Notes: generated by a model not told the origin, from the letters alone. A stretch of 64,000 nt of DNA from CBDBCU01 sp965242615 (GCA_965242615.1 CBDESR010000004.1:124001-188000), one strand, 5' to 3'; counted from the first letter of the stretch, positions 46,598 through 55,793 are shown. Numbers and translations: made by a program.

Positions 46598-48262
46598 CTA
46601 ATTGACCGGGGCGGTGCGGCGGGTGTCGGGGTATTGGGACTGAGGGAACTTCCAAGGGTTATCGGTGTCGCCATCGCCGTCGAAGTCCAAATTCCAGTCG
46701 TCGTAAATGCCGGAGTAGGTCACTTCGGCTTGCAATTCGGCGGTGGTTTTGCCGATGCCGGCGCCGCTGGCGGACTGGCCGCTGGCTTCGGTGTCCCAAT
46801 AGCTGTTGATAACATCGCCCCCCAAGTAGAGGCCGACCAGACCGCCGGGGACAAAGATTTCTGAGGTGGGGGCGTTTTGGGAAACCCGGCTACGGGCGTA
46901 GCTGGCTTCGATACGGCCGCCGAGGTTTTCGTCGCCGAGGAAGTAGCCGACCAAGCCGCCGGCAACGGAGGGTTCGGTTCCGGTGGCGGATACGGCGCCG
47001 CTGGCATAGCAAGCGGCGATGGTGGCCCAGTCAACGACGGAGACGAGGCCGCCGGCAATGGCGGAGCTGCCGTTGGCGGTTACGGGGCCGCTGGCGTAGC
47101 CTTCCGCGATGATGCCGTACTTGCTGTAGCCGACCAAGCCGCCGAGGCGGATGTATTCGCCGGCGCGGGAGCCGTCAACGGGGCCGCTGGCGGAACTGGT
47201 GGTGACGGTTCCCCGGTTGTTGTAACCGACGAGGCCGCCGGCGTAGGCGCGGTTGCTGACCGAAACGGCGCCCTCGGCGTAACTGTCCTGGATGTCGCTC
47301 CGGTTGCTGGCGCCGACGAGGCCGCCGGCGCTGGCTTTGTAGCCGGAGGAACTGACGGCAACTTCGGCAGCGCCGCGATGAATGAAGCCGCGGTTGCTGC
47401 GGCCGACGAGGCCGCCGACATCGGCGTTGGCCCCGGCGGCGCTGACCTGCCCGTTGACCTCGACGATGCGGATTTCGCCGCTGTCGTTGTAACCGACCAG
47501 TCCGCCAACCGCTTGGGCGGGAGCGGAGCCGGCGATGTTGACATTGGTCAGGTACAGTTTCTGAATTTCGCCGCTGGAGACGCCGAACAAGCCGATGGCA
47601 TTGGTGTTACTGTTGTTGGCGAACAGGCGGGAAATGGTGTGGAAGTTGCCGTTAAAATCGGCGTTAAAGTAGGCTTCGGCACTGCCGATGGGCGTCCAGC
47701 CGGCGCCGTTATTCCAGTAGATCTCGCCGTCATCTATATCGACATCGTTGTCGCCGTCGGTGTCAAAGGTGAGGTTGGCGGTAAGTTCGTAGCCGGCGCA
47801 GCCGCTGCTGGGACAGCCCATATTGTCGGCGGCGGCGGGGAAGGCAGCCCGGTAGCGGCGGCCATTGGGGGACTGCTCGGTGTCATTGGGGCCTTTGTCC
47901 GGGCCTCTGCTCCCTTTGGGGGCGTCGGCTACGCCGTTGCCGTCCAGGTCGAAGCGGATGGCGTCGAGTTGCAGCAGGCTATTGACCTCGATGAGGGCGT
48001 CATCGTCGGTGTCGTAATCGACGCGGGGAACCGGGGTAGCGGTGGGCGAGTCGGATTGGGCCGGATTGGGCGCCGAGGTCGGCTCCGCTTGGGCCGGATT
48101 GGGCGCCGGGGTCGGCTCCGCCTGAGCCCAAGTCGGCGGCGGGGTCAGCAGCGGCAAGGCTACAGCCAAAGCCAGAGCCGCCAGCACAGCCAGCAGGGAA
48201 AGGGCAGGCAAAAGGTGGCGGCGGATCGGGGAGAACAGGGGTAAAAGTTGGTGCAACGGCAT
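46598..48262 (-). CDS. Secreted GLUG-repeat protein
   Basis: 554 residues with a GGAGG site. A signal peptide (LLPALSLLAVLAALALAVALPLL) and a Pro/Ala/Thr-rich linker are followed by a region from about residue 80 with Asp-rich segments (DTDGDNDVDIDDGE). From about 250 come at least six GLUG motifs of the GGLVGYN / GGLVGRS type spaced about 30-45 residues apart. GLUG repeats occur in surface proteins and adhesins and form a beta-helix. The C-terminal part has another DxDGDxD-like segment (LDFDGDGDTDNPW). Probably cell-surface or secreted; ligand unknown. Confidence 0.88.
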   Translation of the reverse strand: MPLHQLLPLFSPIRRHLLPALSLLAVLAALALAVALPLLTPPPTWAQAEPTPAPNPAQAEPTSAPNPAQSDSPTATPVPRVDYDTDDDALIEVNSLLQLDAIRFDLDGNGVADAPKGSRGPDKGPNDTEQSPNGRRYRAAFPAAADNMGCPSSGCAGYELTANLTFDTDGDNDVDIDDGEIYWNNGAGWTPIGSAEAYFNADFNGNFHTISRLFANNSNTNAIGLFGVSSGEIQKLYLTNVNIAGSAPAQAVGGLVGYNDSGEIRIVEVNGQVSAAGANADVGGLVGRSNRGFIHRGAAEVAVSSSGYKASAGGLVGASNRSDIQDSYAEGAVSVSNRAYAGGLVGYNNRGTVTTSSASGPVDGSRAGEYIRLGGLVGYSKYGIIAEGYASGPVTANGSSAIAGGLVSVVDWATIAACYASGAVSATGTEPSVAGGLVGYFLGDENLGGRIEASYARSRVSQNAPTSEIFVPGGLVGLYLGGDVINSYWDTEASGQSASGAGIGKTTAELQAEVTYSGIYDDWNLDFDGDGDTDNPWKFPQSQYPDTRRTAPVN

Positions 48263-48449
48263 AGCGCGGTTTCCTCCCTTGCCGTTGGCCGCCCGGCTTG
48301 GAATGGCGTTGGAACGGGCGGCAACGGGTTATTACGGAACCGGTTCGGTTACGGGTTCAATAAAGGCACCGTAACTTGGGGATTTGGCGGTTGTCAAGCG
48401 GGGATAGATGGGTTTTGCAAGGGAGAAAATGCCCGGGCGCGGGACGGGT

Positions 48450-48683
48450 TCAAGATGCGTTCACGGCGAGCAGGTCAGCGGCGGTCTTTGCCTCGACGGT
48501 AAAATCCTCCGGGTTTCCCCCGGCAAAGTGCAGTTTCTCCAAGCCGATGACTTCGCCGCGCTTGTCTTTGATGAGGATTATCTCGTGTTCGGTTTCCTCG
48601 CAGACCTCCTCGTCCTGGGGATTGCCCCACCAAACGGATAGGGTGCCGCCGATGTTGTCGTACAACACCTTTAATTGGGTCAT
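48450..48683 (-). CDS. DUF2283 protein
   Basis: 77 residues with AAGGAG upstream. A single domain almost identical in its first half to that of the 46051 gene (VLYDNIGGTLSVWWGNPQDEEV), so the two derive from a recent duplication on either side of the GLUG gene. Small DUF2283 proteins are of unknown function. Confidence 0.8.
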   Translation of the reverse strand: MTQLKVLYDNIGGTLSVWWGNPQDEEVCEETEHEIILIKDKRGEVIGLEKLHFAGGNPEDFTVEAKTAADLLAVNAS

Positions 48684-48787
48684 ATATGGTTCTCCTTAAT
48701 GCGTTGTCCGGTAATTGTAGCAGATATGGCATTGGAGATTCAGAAAATAACCCGAGAATTCAGACCGAGGCGGATTGAGGCTTGCAA

Positions 48788-48826
48788 GGCGTGTTCACAC
48801 TAATTATTGACGCCTTGGATAGCCGG
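48788..48826. repeat. Family D repeat
   Basis: Reverse-orientation copy of the D sequence (gtgttcac..taattattgacgcc) also seen near 27483 and 62703-62915. It is in the 267-bp gap before the MBL gene. Confidence 0.7.
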
Positions 48827-48950
48827 TTCAGGTCTGCATAGCCGGTTGGCGGGCGCGGCTTGAAATGGATGGTAGCGGCAAAGCTCAACCTTTGGTAGAA
48901 TAGCGGGCCACGGGCAATGCCCCATCCCAACACTGGCGGAGAGGTTTGTT

Positions 48951-49595
48951 ATGTCCCTGCACTATGACGGCGAAATCCGCATTTCCAAAATCAATATGGG
49001 CCCCTACGATAACAACGGGTATATCGTGGTGTGCCCGGAGACTAACGAAGGGGTGATTATCGACACGCCGGCCGAGCCGGAGAAGCTGCTGAACGCTTTG
49101 GGCGATGTGGCGGTGAAGGCCATCCTGATTACCCACAAGCACCGGGATCACCTGCTGGGCTTTGCGGAAATTACCGGCGCGGTGGGCGCGCCGGTAGCAG
49201 TAGGGGTGAATGATGTGGACGGGATGCCGCGGCCGCCGGAGCGGGAGCTGCGGGACGGCGATGTGGTGCGGTTCGGGAATCAGGAAATCCGGGTGCTGGA
49301 TACCCCGGGGCATACGGAGGGGGCGGCCTGCTATCTGGTGGGCAAGCACATCTTTACCGGGGATACCCTGTTCCCGGGCGGGCCGGGGAGGACGCGCAGC
49401 CCGGAAGCCTTGCGGCAGCTGCTGGAGAGCATCGACAGCAAGCTGCTGCCGCTGCCGGATGATACCGCCGTTTATCCCGGCCACGGCGGGGCGGATACTA
49501 CCATCGGCGAGGCGCGCCGCCGCTATCAGGTCTTTATGTCCAAGAGCCACGCCGCCGATTTGTGCGGCGATGTTGACTGGCTGGAAACGGAGTAG
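48951..49595 (+). CDS. MBL-fold metallo-hydrolase (glyoxalase II-like)
   Basis: 214 residues. Metal-binding motif THKHRDH near residue 62, GHTEGAACYLV near 120, FTGDTLF near 135 and GHGGADT near 178 show a metallo-beta-lactamase-fold hydrolase of the hydroxyacylglutathione-hydrolase-like group. The ATG follows a GGCGGAGAGG region. Substrate unknown. Confidence 0.9.
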   Translation: MSLHYDGEIRISKINMGPYDNNGYIVVCPETNEGVIIDTPAEPEKLLNALGDVAVKAILITHKHRDHLLGFAEITGAVGAPVAVGVNDVDGMPRPPERELRDGDVVRFGNQEIRVLDTPGHTEGAACYLVGKHIFTGDTLFPGGPGRTRSPEALRQLLESIDSKLLPLPDDTAVYPGHGGADTTIGEARRRYQVFMSKSHAADLCGDVDWLETE

Positions 49596-49758
49596 GCAGT
49601 CGGTTTTTTTGCGTTTTTTTGTTGGCGGCGCCGGAGAACGGATTATCCCGGATTCCCGTTGCGCCGCCGGGTGTTTCCGGGCGCAAAGTCGCTTTCAGCC
49701 AAGAGGATGACTGTTCACGGGGGTAAAGGCGGGCGGATTGACGATTGCCCACCGATTC

Positions 49759-49806
49759 CCCCTTGTTGCCCGGCGGCGATTGCCCCTTGTTGCCCGGCGG
49801 CGATTG
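49759..49806. repeat. 24-bp direct repeat, two units
   Basis: Two perfect head-to-tail units of ccccttgttgcccggcggcg plus attg, upstream of prfA. The gap 49596-49904 otherwise shows no gene. Confidence 0.85.
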
Positions 49807-49904
49807 GTATAAGATGATTGAGGTACTGCAATTGGGATACCTTTAGCGGGTTTCCCGGTTGCATTTGCCCCGATTTTCCCCAAAGATGACTGACAGGGAC
49901 GGTT

Positions 49905-50987
49905 ATGAGTTCCATATTTGATCGGCTGGACGCCGTGGTCCGCCGCAACCGGGAAATCGAAGAGGAGATGGGCCGGCCGGAAGTGGCCGCCAACTTTGAG
50001 CAAATCCAGGCTTTGGCCAAGGAACGGGCCGGGTTGGAGGATTTGGTGGCAATCAGCCGGCGGCGGCAGTCCCTGCTGCGGGAACAGGCGGACTTGAAAG
50101 CCCTGGTGTCCGAGGGCGGCGACCCGGAAATCGTACAGCTGGCCCGGGAGGAACTGGAGGGCGTGGAGGGTCAACTGGAACGGCTGGCCCAGTCCCTGCG
50201 GGTGGCATTGCTGCCCAAAGACCCCAACGACGAGCGGGATGTCATCGTAGAGGTGCGGGCCGGTACCGGCGGGCAGGAAGCCGGGCTTTTCGCCAGCGAT
50301 TTGTACCGGCTCTATCACCGCTATGCCCAACTGCAAAACTGGCGGGTGGATGTGATGGATTCCAACCCGTCGGATTTGGGCGGGTTCCATAAGATAGTGT
50401 TCGAGATTCAGGGCAAGGGGGCGTTCAGCCGGCTGAAGTACGAGCGGGGTGTCCACCGGGTACAACGGGTGCCGGAAACGGAAGCCCAGGGGCGTATCCA
50501 TACTTCCACGGCCACCGTGGCCGTGCTGCCGCAGGCCGATGATGTGGAGGTAAAGGTGAATCCGGATGAACTGCGGATTGACATTTTCCACGCCGGCGGC
50601 CACGGCGGGCAGAATGTGAATAAGGTAGCCACCGCCGTCCGCATTGTCCACGAACCCACCGGGCTGGTGGTTACTTGCCAGGATGAGCGTTCCCAATACA
50701 AGAACCGGCAAAAGGCGATGGCGATGCTGCGGGCCCGGCTGTTTGCGGCGGAACAGGAACGCCACGATGCGGCGATTTCGGAGAATCGCCGGGCGCAAGT
50801 GGGTTCGGCGGAACGCTCGGAGAAAATCCGCACCTACAACTATCCCCAGGACCGCATTACCGACCACCGGATTTTGACCAGTTTCCACGGCATCCCCCGG
50901 GTGATGGACGGCGATGGTTTGCGGGAAATCATCGACTCGCTGATTACCTGGGAACAGGGCAAATTACTGGAAGGGGTAACGGCCTGA
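49905..50987 (+). CDS. prfA: Peptide chain release factor 1
   Basis: 360 residues, the standard length. The catalytic GGQ is in GGHGGQNVNK near residue 230 and the stop-codon-reading tripeptide is VPETEAQGR (PxT, typical of RF1) near 186. It reads UAA and UAG. prmC, whose product methylates this GGQ, follows directly. Confidence 0.97.
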   Translation: MSSIFDRLDAVVRRNREIEEEMGRPEVAANFEQIQALAKERAGLEDLVAISRRRQSLLREQADLKALVSEGGDPEIVQLAREELEGVEGQLERLAQSLRVALLPKDPNDERDVIVEVRAGTGGQEAGLFASDLYRLYHRYAQLQNWRVDVMDSNPSDLGGFHKIVFEIQGKGAFSRLKYERGVHRVQRVPETEAQGRIHTSTATVAVLPQADDVEVKVNPDELRIDIFHAGGHGGQNVNKVATAVRIVHEPTGLVVTCQDERSQYKNRQKAMAMLRARLFAAEQERHDAAISENRRAQVGSAERSEKIRTYNYPQDRITDHRILTSFHGIPRVMDGDGLREIIDSLITWEQGKLLEGVTA

Positions 50988-51006
50988 TTCGGCCGGGCTG
51001 CCCGCT

Positions 51007-51879
51007 ATGGCTATTCTGCGCGAAGTAGTTCAGCAGACCCACCGCACATTAGAGGCTTGCCACATTCCGGACGCCCGTCTGGAGGCGGAAGTGATGCTGA
51101 TGAATGTGCTGCGGATGCCGCGGCAAGACCTTTTCGCCCAGCAGGAAATGGTGGTTTCGCCGCAGCAGGAGCAGGCTTTGGCCGGCATTATGGAACGGCG
51201 GTTGAAACGGGAGCCACTGGCCTACATCCTGCAATACAAGGAGTTTTACGGGGTCAACCTGCTGGTGAACCCGGCCGTGCTGATTCCCCGCCCGGAAACC
51301 GAGGGTCTGGTCGAACACGCCCTGTTTATGGCATTGATGGGGATGGAGACGCCGGATTTGGTGATTGCGGATGTAGGCACCGGTACCGGGGCCATCGCGA
51401 TTAACCTGGCATTGCACTTGCCGGCGGCCCGCATTTATGCCTTGGACAATGCCGATGCGGTGCTGGATGTGGCGGCCTATAACATCCGCGCCCATAATGT
51501 GGGCGACCGCATCAGCTTGGGCAAGGGGGATTTGCTGGAACCGCTGCCGGAGCCGGTGGACTTGATTCTGGCGAACCTGCCTTATATTCCTACGGAGCGC
51601 ATAGCTACATTACAGCCGGAAGTGCGCTGGGAGCCGCGGGCGGCTTTGGACGGCGGCCCGGAAGGGTTGGATTTGATTTACCGTCTGCTGACCCAAGCCC
51701 AAGGGACGGGCAAGCTGAAGGAACATGGGATAATTTTGCTGGAGTTGGACCCGGAGCAGGTTCCGGCAGTGAAAGAACGGGCCGGGCAGTTGTTCCCGGA
51801 AGGGGAGATTTCGGTAGAGCAAGACTTGGCTCGCCGCGACCGTATATTGGTCATCAACCGGGGTCTGGGCGAATACTAA
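51007..51879 (+). CDS. prmC: Peptide chain release factor N5-glutamine methyltransferase
   Basis: 290 residues. The SAM-binding motif VGTGTGAIAINLA is near residue 122. The substrate motif reads NLPYIP where NPPY is the norm. PrmC methylates the glutamine of GGQ in RF1/RF2. Located 19 bp after prfA, the usual arrangement. Confidence 0.95.
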   Translation: MAILREVVQQTHRTLEACHIPDARLEAEVMLMNVLRMPRQDLFAQQEMVVSPQQEQALAGIMERRLKREPLAYILQYKEFYGVNLLVNPAVLIPRPETEGLVEHALFMALMGMETPDLVIADVGTGTGAIAINLALHLPAARIYALDNADAVLDVAAYNIRAHNVGDRISLGKGDLLEPLPEPVDLILANLPYIPTERIATLQPEVRWEPRAALDGGPEGLDLIYRLLTQAQGTGKLKEHGIILLELDPEQVPAVKERAGQLFPEGEISVEQDLARRDRILVINRGLGEY

Positions 51880-51900
51880 CCGGTAGCGAAGGGGGCGACA

Positions 51901-52164
51901 ATGGAGATTAACCTGCCGGCGGAAGTGGCGGAGATTATCACCCGGAACATCGAATCCGGAGAGTATCATTCGCCTACCGAGGTTATCGTTCAAGCCCTGT
52001 GGCTGTTCGACGGCTGGAACGACTCGGCGGAGGAAAAACTGGAAAAGTTGCGCCGGGCGGTTCAGGCGGGGCGGGACGACCCCGGCCCGGCGATTTCCGG
52101 GAAGGAGTTTTTTGCCCAATTGCGCGAGGAAATGTCGGCAACCCAATTCAAGGGCGTCGAGTAG
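51901..52164 (+). CDS. ParD-like antitoxin 1
   Basis: 87 residues. An N-terminal ribbon-helix-helix-type segment (MEINLPAEVAEIITRNIESGEYHSPTEV) is shared with the two later antitoxins of the array. A C-terminal tail with GKEFFAQLREE would wrap the toxin. It is followed after 6 bp by its ParE partner. It starts 21 bp after prmC. Confidence 0.85.
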   Translation: MEINLPAEVAEIITRNIESGEYHSPTEVIVQALWLFDGWNDSAEEKLEKLRRAVQAGRDDPGPAISGKEFFAQLREEMSATQFKGVE

Positions 52165-52170
52165 TCCCCA

Positions 52171-52464
52171 ATGGGCGACTATATCCTCGAGCCGCAGGCC
52201 CAGCGGGACATCCGAGATATTCGGGAGTTTATCTCTGACTATAGCGTATCCGCCGCCGGCAAATTTATGGAGCGGCTGGAGAGCGGTTTTAGCAGCTTGG
52301 CCGACCACCCTTTTATCGGCCGGGAACGCCCGGAGTTGGGAATTGACCTACGCAGTCGGGCGGTGAATAACTATGTCATTATTTATCGTCCCTTGGATTC
52401 CGGGATAGAAATAGTGCGAGTTATCAACGGTTCCCGGGACATCAACCGCCTTTTCCGGGCCTAA
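52171..52464 (+). CDS. ParE/RelE-family toxin 1
   Basis: 97 residues. Typical ParE pattern: an N-terminal helical part (QRDIRDIREFISDYS), HPFIGRERPELG, then VNNYVIIYRPLDSGIEIVRVINGSRD. ParE toxins inhibit gyrase, related RelE members cleave mRNA. An intact pair with the preceding antitoxin. Confidence 0.88.
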   Translation: MGDYILEPQAQRDIRDIREFISDYSVSAAGKFMERLESGFSSLADHPFIGRERPELGIDLRSRAVNNYVIIYRPLDSGIEIVRVINGSRDINRLFRA

Positions 52465-52479
52465 ATGGGAGGTGTAGTA

Positions 52480-52758
52480 ATGGAGATTAACTTGCCGGCG
52501 GAAGTGGAGGAGATGCTGAACCGGAAGGTGGCATCCGGGTTTTATGCTTCGGCTGACGATGCCGTTGCTTGGGCGTTGCTGGTGGTGGACGATTGCGAAA
52601 CCTGGGAAGACGAGAACACCGATGTGGAGGAACTGCGGCGGCTCATTCAAGAGGGTGTCGATAGCGGCTTGTCTGAAATTACCCCGGAGCAGTTTTTTGC
52701 CGAATGGCGTGCAGAATTGGCGGCGCGCCGGGCCGGCAATAATGCTACGGCAGCATGA
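52480..52758 (+). CDS. ParD-like antitoxin 2
   Basis: 92 residues from ATG 52480 with a GGGAGG site. The MEINLPAEVEEMLNRKVASG start matches antitoxins 1 and 3. The stop overlaps the start of the damaged second toxin (ATGA), so the pair is a duplicated ParD-ParE unit. Confidence 0.82.
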   Translation: MEINLPAEVEEMLNRKVASGFYASADDAVAWALLVVDDCETWEDENTDVEELRRLIQEGVDSGLSEITPEQFFAEWRAELAARRAGNNATAA

Positions 52759-53041
52759 ACCGCCGTACTCTTTCCCGAGAAGCGGAAAGGGATTTGCGGG
52801 ACATCCGGGAGTTCATTACAGACCGTAACCCCGCCGCTGCCGACCGGCTCATCAACCACTGGAGCTTGGGATGAGCCTATTGGTCGATAATCCTGCTATG
52901 GGTCGGGAACGGCCGGATTTGGTGGAGAATCTGCGTAGTTTCCGGGTGGAGGAATACATCATTTACTATTACCCTGTGGAGTACGGGATCGATGTAGCCC
53001 GGATTGTCCACGGCGCTCGGGATGCCAGCCGGCTTTTCTAA
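52755..53041 (+). pseudogene. ParE toxin 2, frameshifted
   Basis: The first 36 codons (REAERDLRDIREFITDRNPAA) match toxin 1. Near 52853-52866 the frame is lost and stops at TGA. Another frame continues with family sequence (NPAMGRERPDLVENLRS, EEYIIYYYPVEYG, VHGARDASRLF) to TAA at 53039-53041. Adding one C before CTGGAG would restore the gene. Either inactivated toxin or sequence error. Confidence 0.75.
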
Positions 53042-53063
53042 TCCGCCAGCGAGGGGTGCAACA

Positions 53064-53306
53064 ATGGAGATTAACCTGCCGCCGGAAGTGGAGGAGATGC
53101 TCAATCGGAAGATTGAGTCGGGGGAGTATCATTCGGCCCGGGATGCCATTGCTATGGCGTTGTTGACGCTGGACTCGTGGGAAGATCTGGAAGCGGAATG
53201 CTTTACTGCCGGGTATCTGCGCCAAAAGTTTGAGGAATCCTTGGACAAGCCGGCACCGCGGATTCCTTGGCAGGAGTTTTTTGAGGGAAGGTTTTCCCGA
53301 AGATAA
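53064..53306 (+). CDS. ParD-like antitoxin 3 (no toxin)
   Basis: 80 residues from ATG 53064 with GAGGGG upstream; the ORF can be extended back to 53004 without support. MEINLPPEVEEMLNRKIESG repeats the start of antitoxins 1 and 2, ending in WQEFFEGRFSRR. No ParE gene follows in the next 200 bp, so it is an orphan antitoxin. Confidence 0.75.
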   Translation: MEINLPPEVEEMLNRKIESGEYHSARDAIAMALLTLDSWEDLEAECFTAGYLRQKFEESLDKPAPRIPWQEFFEGRFSRR

Positions 53307-53512
53307 ACCCGGCTGGCTTGGCCGGGCCGAGCGAGGCCAGCAGCAACCCTCCCAACAAGAAGTTGAGAATGAACAGGGCGAGCAGCAACCCGAATACGCA
53401 TCCACAGCCTCACATACATCCTTTCTTGAAATCATCCATACCGGCTACCCCGTGCTGATAATCCCGGCCGCCAACCCGCCCCGCTCCTACTGAGCGCGGG
53501 AATGGAACAGCT

Positions 53513-54997
53513 TTACAACCCCCGCAGTTCCAGGGTAGTTACTTCCAGGGTGTCCAGGTCGGCGGCGCGGATGCAGTGGTTGTTGGTGTCGGCGATGTAG
53601 AGTTTGCCGGGGGCGCTGCTGATGCCGGAAGGTTCGGCAAAGGCGGCTTGGGCGCCAATGCCGTCCTGATGGCCGGCGGCGCCGCTGCCCAAGAGAGTGG
53701 CGGCGGTGCGGGCCACCGGCATTATCACCTTGACCTTGTGGTTGTAGGTGTCGGCTACATAGAGCGCGCCGTCGTGCCAGGCTACGCCCAAGGGATGCTG
53801 CAAGCGGACATGATGGCCTTCGCCGTCCAGGTCGCCGAACTCGAAAAGTCCCAAGCCGATGATGGTGCGTACCCGCCCGTTGGGGTCGAGTTCGGCGGAG
53901 CGGATGGCGCTGGTTTCGCTGTCGGCAAAGTAGAGGCGGTTGCCGTCAGTGGTGATGCCGCTGGGCTGGGCCAAGGTAGCGGCGGACAATGCGCCATCGC
54001 TGATATTTTCCATCCCGGAGCCGGCGTAGGGGCCGATTTCGCCATCGGCCAGGGTCAGCAGCCAAAGCTGATGGCAGCCGGCCATCGCGATATAGAGTTT
54101 GTGGTTATGGTGAACCAAGTCCCAGGGGGAGTTGAGTTCTACGGTCGTGCCAAGGCCGAAACCGCCGCGCCGTTGGCCTTGATTGCCATTGCCGGCAATA
54201 GTTTTTACCGTGCCGGCGGCCAAGTCAATTTGACGCAGGGCGTGATTTTCGGTATCGGCAACATACAGGGTTTCGCCAACCACTGCCATTCCCTGGGGAT
54301 GGTTGAATTGGGCGGCGGTCAAAGCGCCATCGGCTAATCCCTCAATGCCGGAGCCGATAACCTGCTGCACCGCGCCATCCAAGGCGGCGACTACAATGCG
54401 GTTGTGATTGGAGTCGGCGATAAAGAGGCGGGAGCCGGCCGGGTCAGCCAGGACTTTGCCGGGGAAGGATAGGGCGGTTTCCGGGGCGGCGGGCCGGGTG
54501 TAGGCTACCGGCTGACGGTTGAGCAAGCCCTGTTCGTCGAATTCGGCAATCATACTGCCGAGCAGCCGGTCAAAGTCAGCGTAGGAAATTTCGCCTTCGT
54601 GCTTGCCGATGACCTTGCCTTGGGGGTCAATGAACATCAGGGTGGGCCAAGCGCGACAGCCGTATTCCTGCCAGACTTGAAACTCGGCATCGTTGACTAC
54701 CGGGTGTTCGAGTTCGCAGCGGCGCACGGCTTGGTGCAGGTTTTCCCCGTCCTTTTCGTTGGGGAACTTGGCGGAGTGGACGCCAATGACCATCAGCTCG
54801 GCGGGGTACTTGCGTTCCAGTTTCCGCAACTGCGGAAAGATGTGCATACAGTTGATTCAACAGTAGGTCCAGAAGTCCAGCAGCACGATTTTGCCGCGGA
54901 GTTCGTGCAGGGTGAGGGGGCGGTCGGTGTTGACCCATTCCAGCCCGGCGGGAAATTCCGGGGCGTTGACCTTGCCGGCAAAAGACCTGGTGGTCAT
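53513..54997 (-). CDS. Thioredoxin-NHL repeat protein, candidate selenoprotein (UGA at residue 47)
   Basis: 494 residues if UGA is read through. ATG 54997 has an AGAGAGG site. Residues 1-160 are a thioredoxin/AhpC-like domain whose active site reads FWTYC-U-INCMHIFP; the UGA at 54857-54859 stands where relatives (NHLRC2 type) have the first Cys of CINC. The frame on both sides is the same and shows homology. A stem-loop follows 18 nt after the UGA (54821-54838). Residues 170-490 hold repeated NHL/beta-propeller blades (LFIADSNHNRIV, LYVADTENHALR, LYVADTYNHKVK, LYIADTNNHCIRAA). If translated fully, this would be a thiol/selenol redox protein with a six-bladed propeller. No selA, selB or selD lies in the window. 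Confidence 0.82.
54821..54838 (-). promoter_or_regulatory. Bacterial SECIS-like stem-loop
   Basis: Read on the - strand: UUUCCGC, loop AGUU, GCGGAAA, a perfect 7-bp stem. The stem starts 18 nt after the UGA of the thioredoxin-NHL gene and the loop is 26 nt from it. Known bacterial SECIS elements have a loop of 3-14 nt with a G in its first two positions, 16-37 nt from the UGA; this one fits. Confidence 0.75.
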
Positions 54998-55090
54998 AGC
55001 GTACCTCTCTTTAGTGGCTGCTGGCGGCCGGGCGCAGCGTTCAACGGGCGGCGCCGCCGGGCTATTGCCTATACTTGGCGACTTACTTAT

Positions 55091-55161
55091 CGTCATTCCC
55101 GTGAAAAGGGGAATCCAGAGTCCCCGGCATTACTGGATTCCCACTTTCGTGGGAATGACGG
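55091..55161. repeat. Two family A palindromic repeats
   Basis: Two A units (cgtcattcccgtgaaaaggg and tggattcccactttcgtggg types) between the thioredoxin-NHL gene and the beta-sandwich gene, in the 54998-55216 gap. Confidence 0.8.
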
Positions 55162-55216
55162 TTGCGATAGGCGATAGCCCCAATCTGCGCCCGGTTATCG
55201 GTTGGCGGTTTTGGGG

Positions 55217-55741
55217 TTAGCGGGCCGGGGCTTCCTCGAAAGCCAGGGTAGCGTGGCGGAAAAAGATAGTACCTACCGGGTCGCCAAGGGGGGCGTTGGC
55301 GACGAGGACGGCGATAAGGTGCTGCTGGCCGGGTTCGGCCGGTTCCTGCACCAGTACCCGCTTGGGGGTGTTGTTGCCGGTGATGACGCCAATGTCCCGG
55401 TTGATGGCGCCGTCGACATAGACTTCGCCGTAGTTGTCGACGTTGCACTCGAAATAGACCCGGTTGCCGGCAACGGACTGGCCTTTGACGGTTTCGGGCA
55501 TGGTGAAAGCCAGCCGGTACCAGGCGAAGGTAAAGCCGACGGAGAGGCGTTCCTGAATGGTGGCGGGCTGTTCCCAAGCGGAGTCGTCGTAGTCGGGGAG
55601 GCGGGCGGCGACGCCGCGCATTTCGGCGACCAAGCCCTGATTGGGTTCGCCAGGCACCATACCCATAGCCCGCCGCCAGCCGTTGGCGGCCAGGACTTGC
55701 AAGTCGGCGGCGTTGTCGAGGTCGAGGGATACTCTTGCCAT
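55217..55741 (-). CDS. Galactose-binding-like beta-sandwich protein (GH2-type sugar-binding domain)
   Basis: 174 residues. The core (YDDSAWEQPATIQ near residue 50, FAWYRLAFTMPE near 75, VYFECNVDNYGEVYVDG near 105) matches the jelly-roll sugar-binding domain of family 2 glycosidases, with no catalytic domain. No signal peptide is visible. It may bind carbohydrate or act as an accessory domain. The ORF starts at ATG 55741 with AGGAGG upstream. Confidence 0.7.
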   Translation of the reverse strand: MARVSLDLDNAADLQVLAANGWRRAMGMVPGEPNQGLVAEMRGVAARLPDYDDSAWEQPATIQERLSVGFTFAWYRLAFTMPETVKGQSVAGNRVYFECNVDNYGEVYVDGAINRDIGVITGNNTPKRVLVQEPAEPGQQHLIAVLVANAPLGDPVGTIFFRHATLAFEEAPAR

Positions 55742-55793
55742 AGGGTTTCCTCCTTGGGGTTGTTCCGGTTTGCGGTAAGGGCGGGATAGGGGG

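Noticed and set aside
53203..53388. Small - strand membrane protein (MLLALFILNFLLGG)
   Set aside because: Hydrophobic frame overlaps the end of antitoxin 3, lacks a ribosome-binding site and no family is recognised.
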